DNA from: Gavia stellata
Lineage: Eukaryota; Chordata; Aves; Gaviiformes; Gaviidae
Length of the DNA: 64,000 nt
Assembly (NCBI RefSeq): GCF_030936135.1
Contig: NC_082598.1
Location: 13,334,687-13,398,686 of the forward strand
Reading direction: 5' to 3'
In this document: one piece after another, positions 51,155-62,063 of the stretch
Position numbering within the stretch: the stretch's first letter is position 1
How the letters are laid out: each line of letters starts with the position of its first letter
Position numbers and translations under genes: made by a program
Notes under the pieces: generated by a model
The model's database searches: none
Seen by the model: the letters and a program-made list of their open reading frames with translations, nothing else
What the model was told of the DNA's origin: nothing

Positions 51155-54100
51155 CTCTTCAAGCTCTCCTGAAGAAACAGGATTATCCTCGTACGTGGGG
51201 AAATGGCACCCTGCTTTACAACTGCAAAACCTGCCAGTCTCCTCACGTGGCTCCACTATTCTGCAGTTTACTTTAGAGCTCTCCATCGCCCTCCCATCTA
51301 GAGATTCTTTCATACTGCATTCTAAACAGGGATCTTTGTTTCCTACTGGCAACATCCCAGCCGACTCTTCTTGAGAATCCAATGATGTTTGTGCACTCTT
51401 CTCCATTCCAGACTTTTTTAATCTGGGAAGGAATTTTCCAGATTCAAGCTCTGATTTTCCATAATAATGCCCTTCTTTTTCTGCATCTTCTTCCAGAGGT
51501 TTGAGATCTGCTTGTGGATCCTCAAATACATCTGCTTGAGAAGGGACAGCAATACCTCCCTCATCTTTTTCTGACTCAAATTCTGACTCACTTCCACCAC
51601 CTGGAGAAAGTTCAGATGCAGAAATTGGGCGAAAGTGAGTCCTTGGAGAAATCCGTATAGCCCTGTACTGTGTTCGATCAACACCACATATCCTGGGGTG
51701 TAAAACCTCACTGTCTGAATCAGAGCACAGAATTGACTTCGGTTTAAAACTAGGGCTGAAAGATGCAATTCCTTCTGGCTCAAACGAACACTCTACGTGA
51801 AGAACTTGTGAAAATGGATTGTTCAGGTCAAAGGAAGAGAATGAGTATTCAAGCCCTGGTTCTTCAACTTGAAAGTTACCACAAGCTCCCAGTAAGTCTT
51901 CATGGAAGATAAAAGAAAACCCCTTATTTAATCCATTATCTCCACTCTTTGATTGCTCATTCTGCTCAAATGATACAAATGGCCTCCATAATTGCCTATG
52001 ACCAGGGGCAAAGCTATTACCTGGAGTCATAAAAACATCTGTACCAGCTATTGTCACTACATCAGAAGCTGCACATTGTAATAAGCTCCCTTTTGAGTGA
52101 CTAGGTGGCACCACTGCCCATTCTCCATCACTGTTAAATGTTTTGAGCTCCCCATACACACCACCAAGTATAAATGAGTTTTCCTTATCCTGGTTAACAT
52201 CCCAAGGTTTTGATGGTGTAGTATAATCACCACCATCTACTTTTGATAAATCATTTGAGACAAAGGCTCTCTTCTCTAAATTTTCCTTTTGACCTTCCCA
52301 AAGATGATACTCTGATCTCTGCACTGCTTTATTGGGCTCCTGGAGGGTTTCAGCTTTTGCTTCTGTATCCAAACAGCAACAATAGTTATTTACATCAGTT
52401 GAAAACAATTCATCTTCTATTCCTTCTATTTCTACCATTGCTGCAGAATTTCTGTCTGTCATATTTGTCCAAATATCTTTAATAACCCCTGAGCTGTAGC
52501 CATCTCCATGTGGACTGCTTTCACTACACCCTTGTGTAGTTTCATAGTCTTTACTTTCTGCTTTTTGTTCTAGCTGAATACCACAGACAGATTCTAGCTT
52601 AGATTTTTTTTTGAAAATCAAAGTGGGCATTTCTCCTAAAGTTCTAGCTTGTTGCTGGCAGGATTCTTCTGGCAAAAAATCTAGAATTTCTTCATCTACA
52701 TAACTCGAAGACACTCTAGGAACTACATAATTAATATCTTCTGCATTAAATTGCGTGGATTCTTCATATGGAATATTTAAAGTCTCATTGTCTGAACGTG
52801 TTTCTTCCGAGTGTGACCATGGACTACAGGTTCTTGTTGAAAGATTGGAACAGTGTTCATTTTCATCAAAGGCACTATTTTTGGTCCATATTAGCAATCT
52901 AGACTGTGTTTTCCCAAGAATATTAGCAGTGCTACTAGAATCTGCATTTTCATTTCCCAAGTTGAGTGTTTCAAAAGAAAATGGTAAAACAGAGTTACTG
53001 CATTGCACTTCAAACACTGAAAAACAAGAGTTTATACCAGACCCTTCATTAATATCTGAAAAGAGCTCTTGATTGCCAGCAAGCATGTGTGAATTAAGCA
53101 TTGTGCTGTCTAAGACGGGGGAGAATCTGATTGGAGAATCTCCTCCAAAACTTTCCCCATCTGCATCACCAGAACTAGAAGATGAACAGCACTCCCAAAA
53201 CTGAGCTAAATTACTAAGGTCTTGCAAGAACCACCCTTCAGCACCAACAGAGCTGGTCGAATCTGTCCATATTGCACTTTCCCCTTGCAACTCCATTCCA
53301 TCTAACACTATGCAACATTCTGCCTCAAAATCAGTTTTTTCTTTACTCTTTTGTCGAATCATATTTAAAATCCGACTCTCCCCTTGCATCGTATCTGAGG
53401 CACCAGGATCCAACATGGATTGATCAATATCCACTTCATAGAAGTGTGTTAGTTCTGACAGATGAACATCATCTAAATATTTGTCGTCCTCTGGTTGAGA
53501 ACATATTGAGGTCCCAGCGAGGTCAATATCCTCATTTAGAACTGCAGGCATTTCTACAAAGTGACCATCGATGAAAGTACCTGCTGCGAGGTATGTTTTA
53601 TGAATATTATTGTTGCTAATACAAAGACCATGCACTGATTCAGACAACTCTTCTACAGCCTCTGATGTTACGCCACATATATCTTCTCTGTTGCGGTATG
53701 TAGTCTCCAGCTTGCTTTTTCTGCTAAGAGGAACAAAGTACTCTGTAATCGGCTCAGTATACCACAAGGGTTCTTCTTTATATTCCTTTTCATTTCTGCT
53801 GTCTAAATACAAATCTTTCCCATCGCTACTACCAGCTTCTTTTCTTCCAATTTCTTTTAATGGCCTTTTACCTCTTTTGCACAGCTGTTTGATGGACCCG
53901 CTGCTACTGCTGCTACTGCTTCCGCTGTGGACTTTTCTATCAGCCTTTTCACCAGATTTCACTGAAAGCCTGCTTTGCCCATTACGCCCTTTTTTATTTC
54001 GAACCTCTCTTGTTTTGTGTCTTACTTTAATACACTTCATTGATGCCTTGTATTCACCTTGATTACCACTAGAACTTGAGCCAGCCTCACTGGATCCAGA

Positions 54101-54452
54101 TGACCAAGAGCGAGGACGCATCTTTCCCTCAGACTTATGTCGGACTTGCTTTTTGTATAAAACAGGCTTCTCTTCAACAGTGTTGTTACTAAACTTGTTT
54201 TCTTTCTCATTTTTACTTTTCTTCTGCTGGGTTCTTTCCTGTACAGTGGCAGATACTTTATTACTTCTGTCTTTAGTTACTTCACTTTCACTGTTGCAGT
54301 CCTTTGGAGAAGATGTATCTGTGCTAGTTGGTGGAACAGTGGACGAAGATGAGGAGCTAGAGTAAGAGCATACTTTGGATTTATTCCATACAGTCATAAT
54401 TTCCTGCAGGCAAACTGGCTTTTCAGAAAGAGGAGGAAATGCTTCATAGTAC
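51155..54452 (-). CDS. KIAA0232: KIAA0232 giant internal coding exon (1,099 full codons)
   Basis: KIAA0232 is a conserved vertebrate protein (about 1,395 residues in human) with no established function; this exon encodes most of it. It begins after TTTCAG with one base completing a Met codon, then YYEAFPPLSEKPVCLQEIMT, nearly identical to human. It ends SSGELEE before the donor GAG|GTATGT at 51154. Visible features, numbered from the first Tyr: poly-Ser at 31-37; a basic Ser-rich region at 100-205 with RHKSEGKMRPRSW, KVRHKTREVRNKKGR and KRGKRPLKE, which could act as nuclear localisation signals (inference); then long acidic serine-rich stretches; and near the end strongly conserved RISPRTHFRPISASELSPGG, SESEFESEKDE and KSGMEKSAQTSLDSQEES. 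No enzyme motif, signal peptide or membrane helix is seen. The frame is open over 3.3 kb, consistent with strong purifying selection. Leu-rich antisense frames are mirrors of the Ser codons. Confidence 0.97.
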
Positions 54453-55831
54453 CTGAAAGCAAAACAAAAAGGTGACATTCAGATCGTAGAAATTCAGACA
54501 GGCATTAAGATTAGAAATTATTACTAAAAACACATCAAAACACTACCAATCTAATTGCCACAAAATCTAGTTTGTTCTACATGTGCACATGCCACTCATT
54601 GCACTGTTTATTTGAATGATAACAAAGTGGAGATTAAGATAAGCTTTAAAAGTGCTTATATTAACACATGTTTGAAAATATACTGCCAAGTAAAGCAGTC
54701 CCATTTTTAGGGAGTACTAAACTTCACTGTAGACAGAAATTGTGGATGCTTAAAACAGTGAAGGCCTGACTCCAGATTTATTAGATAACGTAGCAATTCA
54801 CTACAGTCGTCTTAAACATGTTTGATTTAGAGTATAAATGACGAAATCCTGAATTTCAGTCAGTTGAGTCCTGAATTTCACGTTTTTTTTAATTCTCCTT
54901 TGTGAAATGAGATATTATCTGTTAAGTTCTACATAGTTTGATTGTCCAGCTATTAAGAAAAAGCTATAGCAATTACAGAAATCAAACATCATCAACATGG
55001 TTTTGCAAAGACGGTCAACAAGCCCTGACTTCCAATAAAACATCCTAGTTACTGCAAAAAGAGCGTTCTACAGTAGTTTAAGATGCTTAGCAGCTTTGTC
55101 CAAAGGGACAAGATTAAATTATGGTTTTCTGCAATGTTTAAAGTAGCATGTGTTGGACAGTAAAGATATTTATACTAAATTGCATGTATTTCAATGAAAA
55201 CCTATTTAAAAAGTCTTCAGAAGTCAGTTAAATGCACATTAGCACAATCAGTTCCTTGAAGTATCATCCATTTAGCAACACTTATACTAGACTGTTGCTA
55301 GCAATGGTTATTACTAAGAGATACGGAAGCAGTCATAACTCCAAGATAAGTCTATGATAAAACTCCTGGCTACTTCAGTAACACTGGACTCAGTTATTTG
55401 GTAACTAGTAGAATACATCGGTTATAAAGAGTTTAAAAGTTATAAAGAGTTTCAGTTTCCCACTTCTGCAACAGAAGACAAAGAGTTCTGGAGACAGGAA
55501 ACTGATTATCTCCCTGCAAGTCTAACGTGTCAATTAATGCTGTTTTAAAGGCATTTAATTTGCCTAGCTGACTTGGTCTTAAGGAAACTTGAGTTCTGCA
55601 TATAGTCAGAAGAAAGCAGTCAGGACTTCAACATAAGTTAAACTAGCCCACGGTATCAAATGTGCATATTTTTACATATAAGATGAACAAAAGAAGATGG
55701 CAGGAAAAATCCTTATTCCTTAATATCTACAAAACTTCAGATTACCCACTAAGTTAACTTCACCGTTTTAAAATATGGGAGCAAAAGGACAAAAGAGAAA
55801 AGCATCTCAGATAATAATAAAAAATGCATAC
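54453..55831 (-). other. KIAA0232: KIAA0232 intron
   Basis: A 1.4 kb AT-rich intron with a GTATGC donor at 55831 and a TTTCAG acceptor at 54453. It has a minor direct repeat 'gttataaagagttt' at about 55423-55452. Nothing else is recognised. Confidence 0.9.
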
Positions 55832-55913
55832 ATTTCTACTTGATCCTTTGCTGTGGGAGATAAATCAGTCTCGGGAGACAAAGAGCCTTCTAACTTTTTG
55901 TGAATCTTCTCCT
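55832..55913 (-). CDS. KIAA0232: KIAA0232 exon encoding EEKIHKKLEG
   Basis: An 82-nt exon, phase 1 in and phase 2 out. With the flanking exons it encodes EEKIHKKLEGSLSPETDLS and then PTAKDQVEM. Human reads EEKIHKKLEGSPSPEAELSPPAKDQVEM. Sites in gene sense are AAAACAG|AGGAG and GAAAT|GTATGC. It continues the charged, probably helical stretch begun in the previous exon. Confidence 0.95.
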
Positions 55914-57294
55914 CTGTTTTGGAAAAAAATTCCAAATGCTTAACAGAAAAATTCAAAAAGCCAGTATATTTTATAACAGTATTTAACAAAAAGCACAAGG
56001 ATATATACTGTAATAGTAGTAAATTTCCATAAAACAGAGCAATTTATAGTCTGATTATTATACATAAAGAAATTACAAATTATCACCCAAGATTCAAGTT
56101 TTCCACAGTTGTCTTGTTAAGCCCTACAAATTTCACCAAACATGACTGGCTAGCAGCTGCATGCAACTTCATTGTTAGCAATGCCCCCACTAGGAGACTT
56201 TCTATTGAATTTTTAGCTATTTCATATTAAAAACTTTATCTCCTTCTTACATTGCTAGATATAAAAAAAGATTTTAAAAATTCAGCTATTTAACTAAACG
56301 TTTTTACAAATGGTTGCATCTAACTTCTCATGTGTTTCACTAAAAGGAAGTAACCCTGCAGTAGTTGCTGTGCTTTGGGTGGATGTAAAGGCATATTCCC
56401 TGTGTGAGAGGTAACTAAAGTTTTCTAATTCTTTATATTAAAATCTGTAAAATACCAAAAAAATGCTGTGAGATACACGCTAATTTTACTTTTTTCAAAA
56501 TAAATGGTCAACATCACCTTGGCTCAGTAAGAAAGCATCACAACAGCACTATGAAATATTAAGAGCCAACTAGTAATTACTGTTTAAAAACAGAAAAAGG
56601 GAATGGAAACAGCTAAAATCATGCTTTAAGCAGGTAAATATTTATCCCTTATTTATTGCTATTTACACTGCACGATAAACATTAATTTTACTATAAGTGT
56701 CAGAAGTTGCTACTATGCATCTGAACAAACATTCATGTGCGATGAACTTTCATTGGAACCACCACAATTTTGTATTATGCTCCCTGCCCTATGCTTGATA
56801 ACAAAGTCCCCATTATCATTCCTCTAAAGCCCACAAATTTTAAGCACACCTCTGCCATGGCTACTTGGATGCTTTCCAGAGGAATAGCTAGTATATAACA
56901 ATTTTGGGGCCAATCTACTCTTCGCCAGTATCAACACACAAAAGGAACAGAATCAAGCCTACTTTATTTTGATTTCTTTTGGTGGAAAGGGGGGGGATGC
57001 TGAACATCGAATAGTTACTGAAGAAGCAGGCATAGCTGGATATGAATAATTGTAGCTTTTAATAAGGAAAACTCCATTTGTGAATCACTATTTCTTAGGT
57101 AAACAAAGCACAGTAGTACAGAATTGCTTAAACTAGTTGAATGAAATAATTCAAATGTATTTTAAAATTACATGGCCTGTATTAAAAGCTACTGAATTAA
57201 TAGCCTGCTCCCCCACCCACCCCCACGTCTCAGAATGTTACACAGTTGATAAATACAATGTATGGCCTCAGAAGTTTAAAGATTTATTCCTCAC
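55914..57294 (-). other. KIAA0232: KIAA0232 intron
   Basis: A 1.4 kb AT-rich intron with a GTGAGG donor at 57294 and an AAACAG acceptor at 55914. A G-run occurs near 56990. No other feature is supported. Confidence 0.9.
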
Positions 57295-57361
57295 CTTGCT
57301 TACTCTGAAGGTCTTTCAGCCTGGAGCAAAGCTCCTCCACTAGCGTTTCAATCCCAGAGCT
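57295..57361 (-). CDS. KIAA0232: KIAA0232 exon encoding SSGIETLVEELCSRLKDLQ
   Basis: A 67-nt exon in phase 0, encoding SSGIETLVEELCSRLKDLQS plus KQ and the first base of the next Glu. It matches human exactly as far as I recall the sequence. The heptad-like Leu and Val spacing suggests a short amphipathic or coiled-coil helix. It is the most upstream KIAA0232 exon found in this window; the preceding exon, ending SASDE in human, was looked for up to 64000 and not found. The acceptor ATGCAG is preceded by an unusual poly-C tract. Confidence 0.95.
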
Positions 57362-57381
57362 CTGCATAACAACAAAACCAC

Positions 57382-57406
57382 GGGGGGGGGGGGCGGGCGG
57401 GGGGGG
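57382..57406. repeat. G-run with two C interruptions, acting as C-rich polypyrimidine tract
   Basis: On the plus strand this is G12, C, G3, C, G8. In gene sense it is almost pure C and lies 21-45 nt upstream of the KIAA0232 exon at 57361, in the position of the polypyrimidine tract. A T-rich stretch lies further upstream. Confidence 0.95.
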
Positions 57407-59667
57407 ACGAGAGAAAAAAGGAAAAAAAAAGAAAACAAAACATAACTTACTAAAAAGAATATTCGTTTTCTAGAAAGACATCAATACAGTGAACATATCT
57501 TAGCAAACATGTATTTTTCTTTTTGCATGGTAACGATGCATTAAAAAGCAAAAAAAAAAATTCTTACTAGGTATAAATCCATTCCTATAAATACATTAAT
57601 TAGAGGTCAAAATGATCCCACGACATATGTAGATACATTCACACAGAGGTTTCAAACAAGACACATTGTTGCATTATTGTATATCCAAGGTTTTGCAAAC
57701 TCTGCACTCTCACATTTACTGCACTGTATCACTTAAGATTTAGCCAAGAGTCTCAGGATAAAAGTTCAAGCAGCAAGTAATCACTAAGATGCATTTTAAA
57801 AAGCTAAGCCTGACCCTTTCGGTTGCAGTTTATATCTGTGAGAAACAGACTGTTAAAAGTATACAGAAAATCAGGAGTGAAGGTGAAAAGAACAGTATGA
57901 AGACATATACATATAGGTGGTGCAGAGGGAAAGGAAACGCTTCCACAGTATCTTCATGCAAAACCTATCTCATAGTTTTGCCAGTTCACAATGCCCAGTT
58001 TTTTTCTTTTTAAACATTGTGCTGTTTACTCAGGAGAGCAGAGGGAAAAATAAACACCTTATTCATCTTCCCTATAAGCCTCTTTTTTCCTCCTTTATTC
58101 CTCCATATAAGCCTTCCATACACTCAAGCTTCCTTTTCAATCCAATTTCAGTGTTACTCTCACATGCTTCTGCTTTTACTATCTGCCTAGACTTGCGAGC
58201 AGTTCTAGATAAAGCAACAGCACCAGAACAGCAAAATACTGGAAAATACACACACACACAACACAATACAATATACTATCAATATTCTACATAGGAGAAA
58301 ACCCCGTGCTATTCTAATGGAATAGAAGTTGAATCCCAGTCAGCAAAATACTAAATACCAACCTACAGCCTGAAATGACCATTTCTGTTGGAAGGAAAAC
58401 AAGGTGAGGTCGGTACTGTGTAGATATTTGTGCTCTTAGTATTTTGAAGCCTAGGGATCATGCTTGGAGATTACACTTTGCACTTTCCAAAACTGCAAAC
58501 AGAAGGCTGGAATCACAGCTAAACACAGCAATCTGACACAAGTGAGGAGGATGCAAGAAGTCCCCTGCACATTATCATACAGCTGGGAATGGTAACGAGG
58601 GAGAACTGTGCAGCTTCTTGTATCCTATCTTGTTTCCTCAGTAACAACTCCAGCATCTTGTCCCCCTCATACCTGGAGATTCTCAGACTTACACAAACCT
58701 CCTACAAAATTATCTTACCTTCTGAATTTTACATGATCTTGTGTGCATATAGTTACAGAGTATGCATTCTCTCCAAAGGTAATCCAGATCAAATATCAAG
58801 TTACAGAAATGCATAAAAAATACTTTGATTTGCTATGTCACCATGGTGGTATAAAGATTTCATTTTTCCAAGATCTAAGAGTTTCTACTCTCTCCCAATT
58901 ACTGGCTAGAAATTGCTGAGAAATGTGAATATATGTTGCTAAAGCACAAGAAAATATTAGGGAAAAGGGAATACTAATTTATACAGTGGAACTAGCTTGT
59001 TTAATTCTCTGTCAGAAACACACATTTGAAAAATCATATACTGAAGCAATGACTTATATGCTAACTTTTAAATTTTAATTATTTGCAGTCAAGTGAGAAA
59101 GCAATTTTCTATTCCTAACTGCATTGCTGCACTGAAGTGCTAAATATAAACCTTTACGCCACATACTTAACTGAGGATGACTTAGCAATATTAAACTTTA
59201 TAAGGCATCTTCTATATCAGGAAATTTACCAACATAAATTAAATTGTTTAGAAAGAACCAAGCAGCACAGTAATATGGACAAACCTATGTAGTTGTAATA
59301 ATAGTCACTTTATGCCTATACCACTCCTGACTCCCCCCTCCTCCCCCCAAAAGGGCAACAGAGGAGGAGCTGGCCTTGGTTTTGCCTAGCTCTCCAAACT
59401 GCCTAATCGAATGGACACCTGTAGGAAATACTCAAAATCTAAGGAATACAGATTCACTTCCTTAGCTTAATTATAACATCATGTAAAAAAAAAAAAAAAA
59501 CCAAACACAAAACTGGCAACAATATGCTCACCATTACACCGGAGAAGTGAAAACTTTTGTTGGAGTCAAACGTTTCATTTCCTTCTGTACCATGAAACTA
59601 ATACTTGAGTCAGCTGACATGCTGCACGCTGTCCTGCATAGCACGCTGATGCAGCTAGCGCTAGCTT

Positions 59668-59691
59668 AAAAAAAAAAAAAAAAAAAAAAAA
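59668..59691. repeat. Homopolymer A24
   Basis: Twenty-four A on the plus strand, followed by purine-rich 'ggaaagaaaaaagggggg'. No adjoining retroposon body was recognised, so it is treated as a simple repeat. Confidence 0.95.
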
Positions 59692-60307
59692 GGAAAGAAA
59701 AAAGGGGGGAAGCCATTGTGCAGAATGCCAAGTCTCTAGAGACCACTTGCTCAACCTCCTACTGCAGTATATAAAAACAAGCTGCAGACTTAACGTAACA
59801 AATGCCTCAGCAATTATTTCATATATGAGATTTAGTTACTGTCTTTTTTCATTGTTTAAGTTAATGCATTGTGGAAGTGGGGTTGCTGCAACTACAAAGT
59901 AAGATATTCCAGGCACTGGCTTGGTTCAATAGGACACAATCATTGAAGAAAATTAGATGATTTGCCTGAAGTGCTTTGCTTATGTTCAAATTTAAAGACA
60001 GTCCCCAAATAGTTCAAATACTGCAGTACCTTAAAAACATTTTTCAAGATGGAAGTCTTAGTGCCTAATTGTGATTGCTTTTGTAATTCCAACACGAAAG
60101 GCTTAAATCTCATGATTATCTGTAAGATTATTTAAACTACCGACCCAGATTTCTACTAACCCTTTTCTCTCATTCAAAGGGCAGCACGTCGTTTTTTAAA
60201 TTTGTAGTTTTCATTTTGAATAACAAAACTTCCTCCACAACAAACACATTTTATTCTGTTCTACTGTTTCCAACATATTTCTATCTCCTTCCCCTGCTTT
60301 AGCTTAC

Positions 60308-60353
60308 GTCCAGTTCCATCAAAAGTTTTTCTTTTTGGCTTTTCATCAGCTGG
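60308..60353 (-). other. Exon-like segment with strong splice sites, no known transcript
   Basis: In gene sense a pyrimidine tract CCTTCCCTTTTTTCAG precedes 46 nt that end at GGAC|GTAAGC. One frame reads QLMKSQKEKLLMELD without stops. That frame needs two bases from an upstream exon and leaves in phase 0. It does not match the human KIAA0232 protein as recalled, and insertion before SSGIETL would change the upstream phase. It may be a cryptic, alternative or unrelated exon. Confidence 0.2.
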
Positions 60354-60631
60354 CTGAAAAAAGGGAAGGATTACATAAAGGATAGGTGTTATGTTACTGG
60401 CATAAGAGTGACTGTGCTAACAGCTAAATTAAGCTTCTGAACTCACCCAGCATGAAAAAGAACAGTCAATGTGATCACTGGAGTTATAGGACTAATAGCC
60501 TGTGTCTTGCTTACTGACCAACATGACTCTATTCAGAGCCAAATTAATGTAGTGCTGCATAATGAGGAATGAAAGCAATTAAAAAAACCAAGCATAGCTC
60601 ACACACATTTTTATATATATATATGTAAAAA

Positions 60632-60862
60632 TGTTGGTGGGGGTTTTTTTGTTGGTTTGGGGTTTTTGTTTGGGGTTCTTTTTGTTTGTTTGGGGTTTTT
60701 TTGTTTGTTTGTTTGGGGGTTTTTTGTGGGGTTTTTTTTTGTTGTTTTGTTGGGGGTTTTTTGGTTTTTGGGGTTTTTTTTGGTGTGATTTTTTTGGGTT
60801 TTTTGTGGTTTTTTTGTTTGTTTGTTTGTTTTTTTAACACACACACACACATATATATGTAA
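60632..60862. repeat. G/T tract (about 200 nt) with flanking CA/TA microsatellites
   Basis: From 60632 to 60835 the plus strand is almost only G and T, in blocks such as GGGGTTTTTT and GTTTGTTTG. It is followed by (CA)n and ATATATATG to about 60860. A similar CA plus TATATA pattern precedes it at about 60600-60625. Frames through it are low-complexity artefacts. Confidence 0.9.
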
Positions 60863-61992
60863 TGTCAAATCTTAAATCAAAGATCTTTTTAAACATGCTC
60901 TACTTCAGAAGTAGAGCAGTCAGAAATGACAAGTAGTAACTCATTAGCTTAAAACAACCCAATTGCTTTTGTACGTATGTTCACACCCCTGTATAGATGC
61001 AGGAAATGTTCCCGGAAGATATTAAATCTATAAATTTAGTTACTTCTGAAATATTTTTATAAATTTAAAATAATCAGTTTACTTAATTGCAAACCATGGA
61101 AACAAAACAATATTATGTACACCAAATTCAAATCCACTAAAAACTGTTGCCTATGTTAACAGTGGACCCTGACTTCTATGTTCTGAGAGTTTTTAGTAAG
61201 AAGCTGTGAAACATTAGCTCCTCTCAGATTCTTGATGAATCACTTTAATTCTTGTTGAAATTCATCTCTGCTAGTAGGTTACTTCTGAACGTTGCGAACA
61301 AGCACTGTGCAGTCACCGTGCAGGACTGAATTCGATCACAAATGCTCATGCACCACTATTATTTAACGTAGTTATTCTATGGAACTAAGGATAGCATTGG
61401 TCAGCAAAATTTTTTGTTTTCACTGATCTTTCAGCCCTTCCCATCAACCAGTAACGATGTCTAGTTATGGCTCTTGTACTTCCATCCAAAAAAATGCCAT
61501 GCAAATGTATACTTTGTTCTGCAGATCTCCACATACGCAATAGCCAAAAATTCTGGACAAAACCCAAGTTGTAATGGCCAGTATTTAGAATGAGCTTTCC
61601 ACTTCTGATATACCATAAATATGTACGCAGAAACTGAAAAATTCCACTAGATTATAAAACTCAAAGGGAAGGGTTATTTTGGGGGGATTTTGTTTTGGGG
61701 TTTTGTGGATTTCTTTTTTTTCCTTCTAGCCTAACATAAGTTAATAGCTTTCCTCCAGAAGCTTTGAACTGTGTAACCGTAAGTATTTACTAAGTATGGG
61801 TAGTTACTTCAGGTCTGTGAGGTATGAGGAAAGCTCTTTGTTCCTCTTTAAGATTTTTGAAAAGACAAAAGCATTACACTTCACTTTAACAATTAAAATA
61901 ATCACTGATTTGCTTTTAGGTTTTTGAGAGCTTTCTAGCTTACACTTTTAAAACAAATCCTCATTTCACTTTCCGAGATACACAGCATTGTT

Positions 61993-62063
61993 TAGGTGGG
62001 AAAGAACCTCTGGAGATCATCTAGTCCAAACCCCTGCTGAAGCAGGATCAGCTAGAGCAGAAT
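61993..62063 (-). mobile_element. Short CR1 3'-end fragment
   Basis: The plus strand reads 'gggaaagaacctctggagatcatctagtccaaacccctgctgaagcagg', a diagnostic piece of the CR1 tail in reverse complement. About 70 nt are recognisable; the ends are degraded. Confidence 0.8.

Noticed and set aside
51418..51783. 121-codon minus-strand frame overlapping KIAA0232 in another phase
   Set aside because: It lies wholly inside the conserved exon, out of its frame, with no similarity to known proteins. It is a by-product of a long exon.
53610..54062. 150-codon plus-strand open frame, leucine-rich, inside the giant KIAA0232 exon
   Set aside because: It is the antisense mirror of Ser- and Lys/Glu-rich coding sequence (AGC/AGT runs become Leu codons). 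It has no independent match and no splice or promoter context.
60544..60868. Lys/Thr/Pro-rich frames on the minus strand and Phe/Gly/Val-rich frames on the plus strand
   Set aside because: Translations of the G/T simple-repeat tract; no coding potential.
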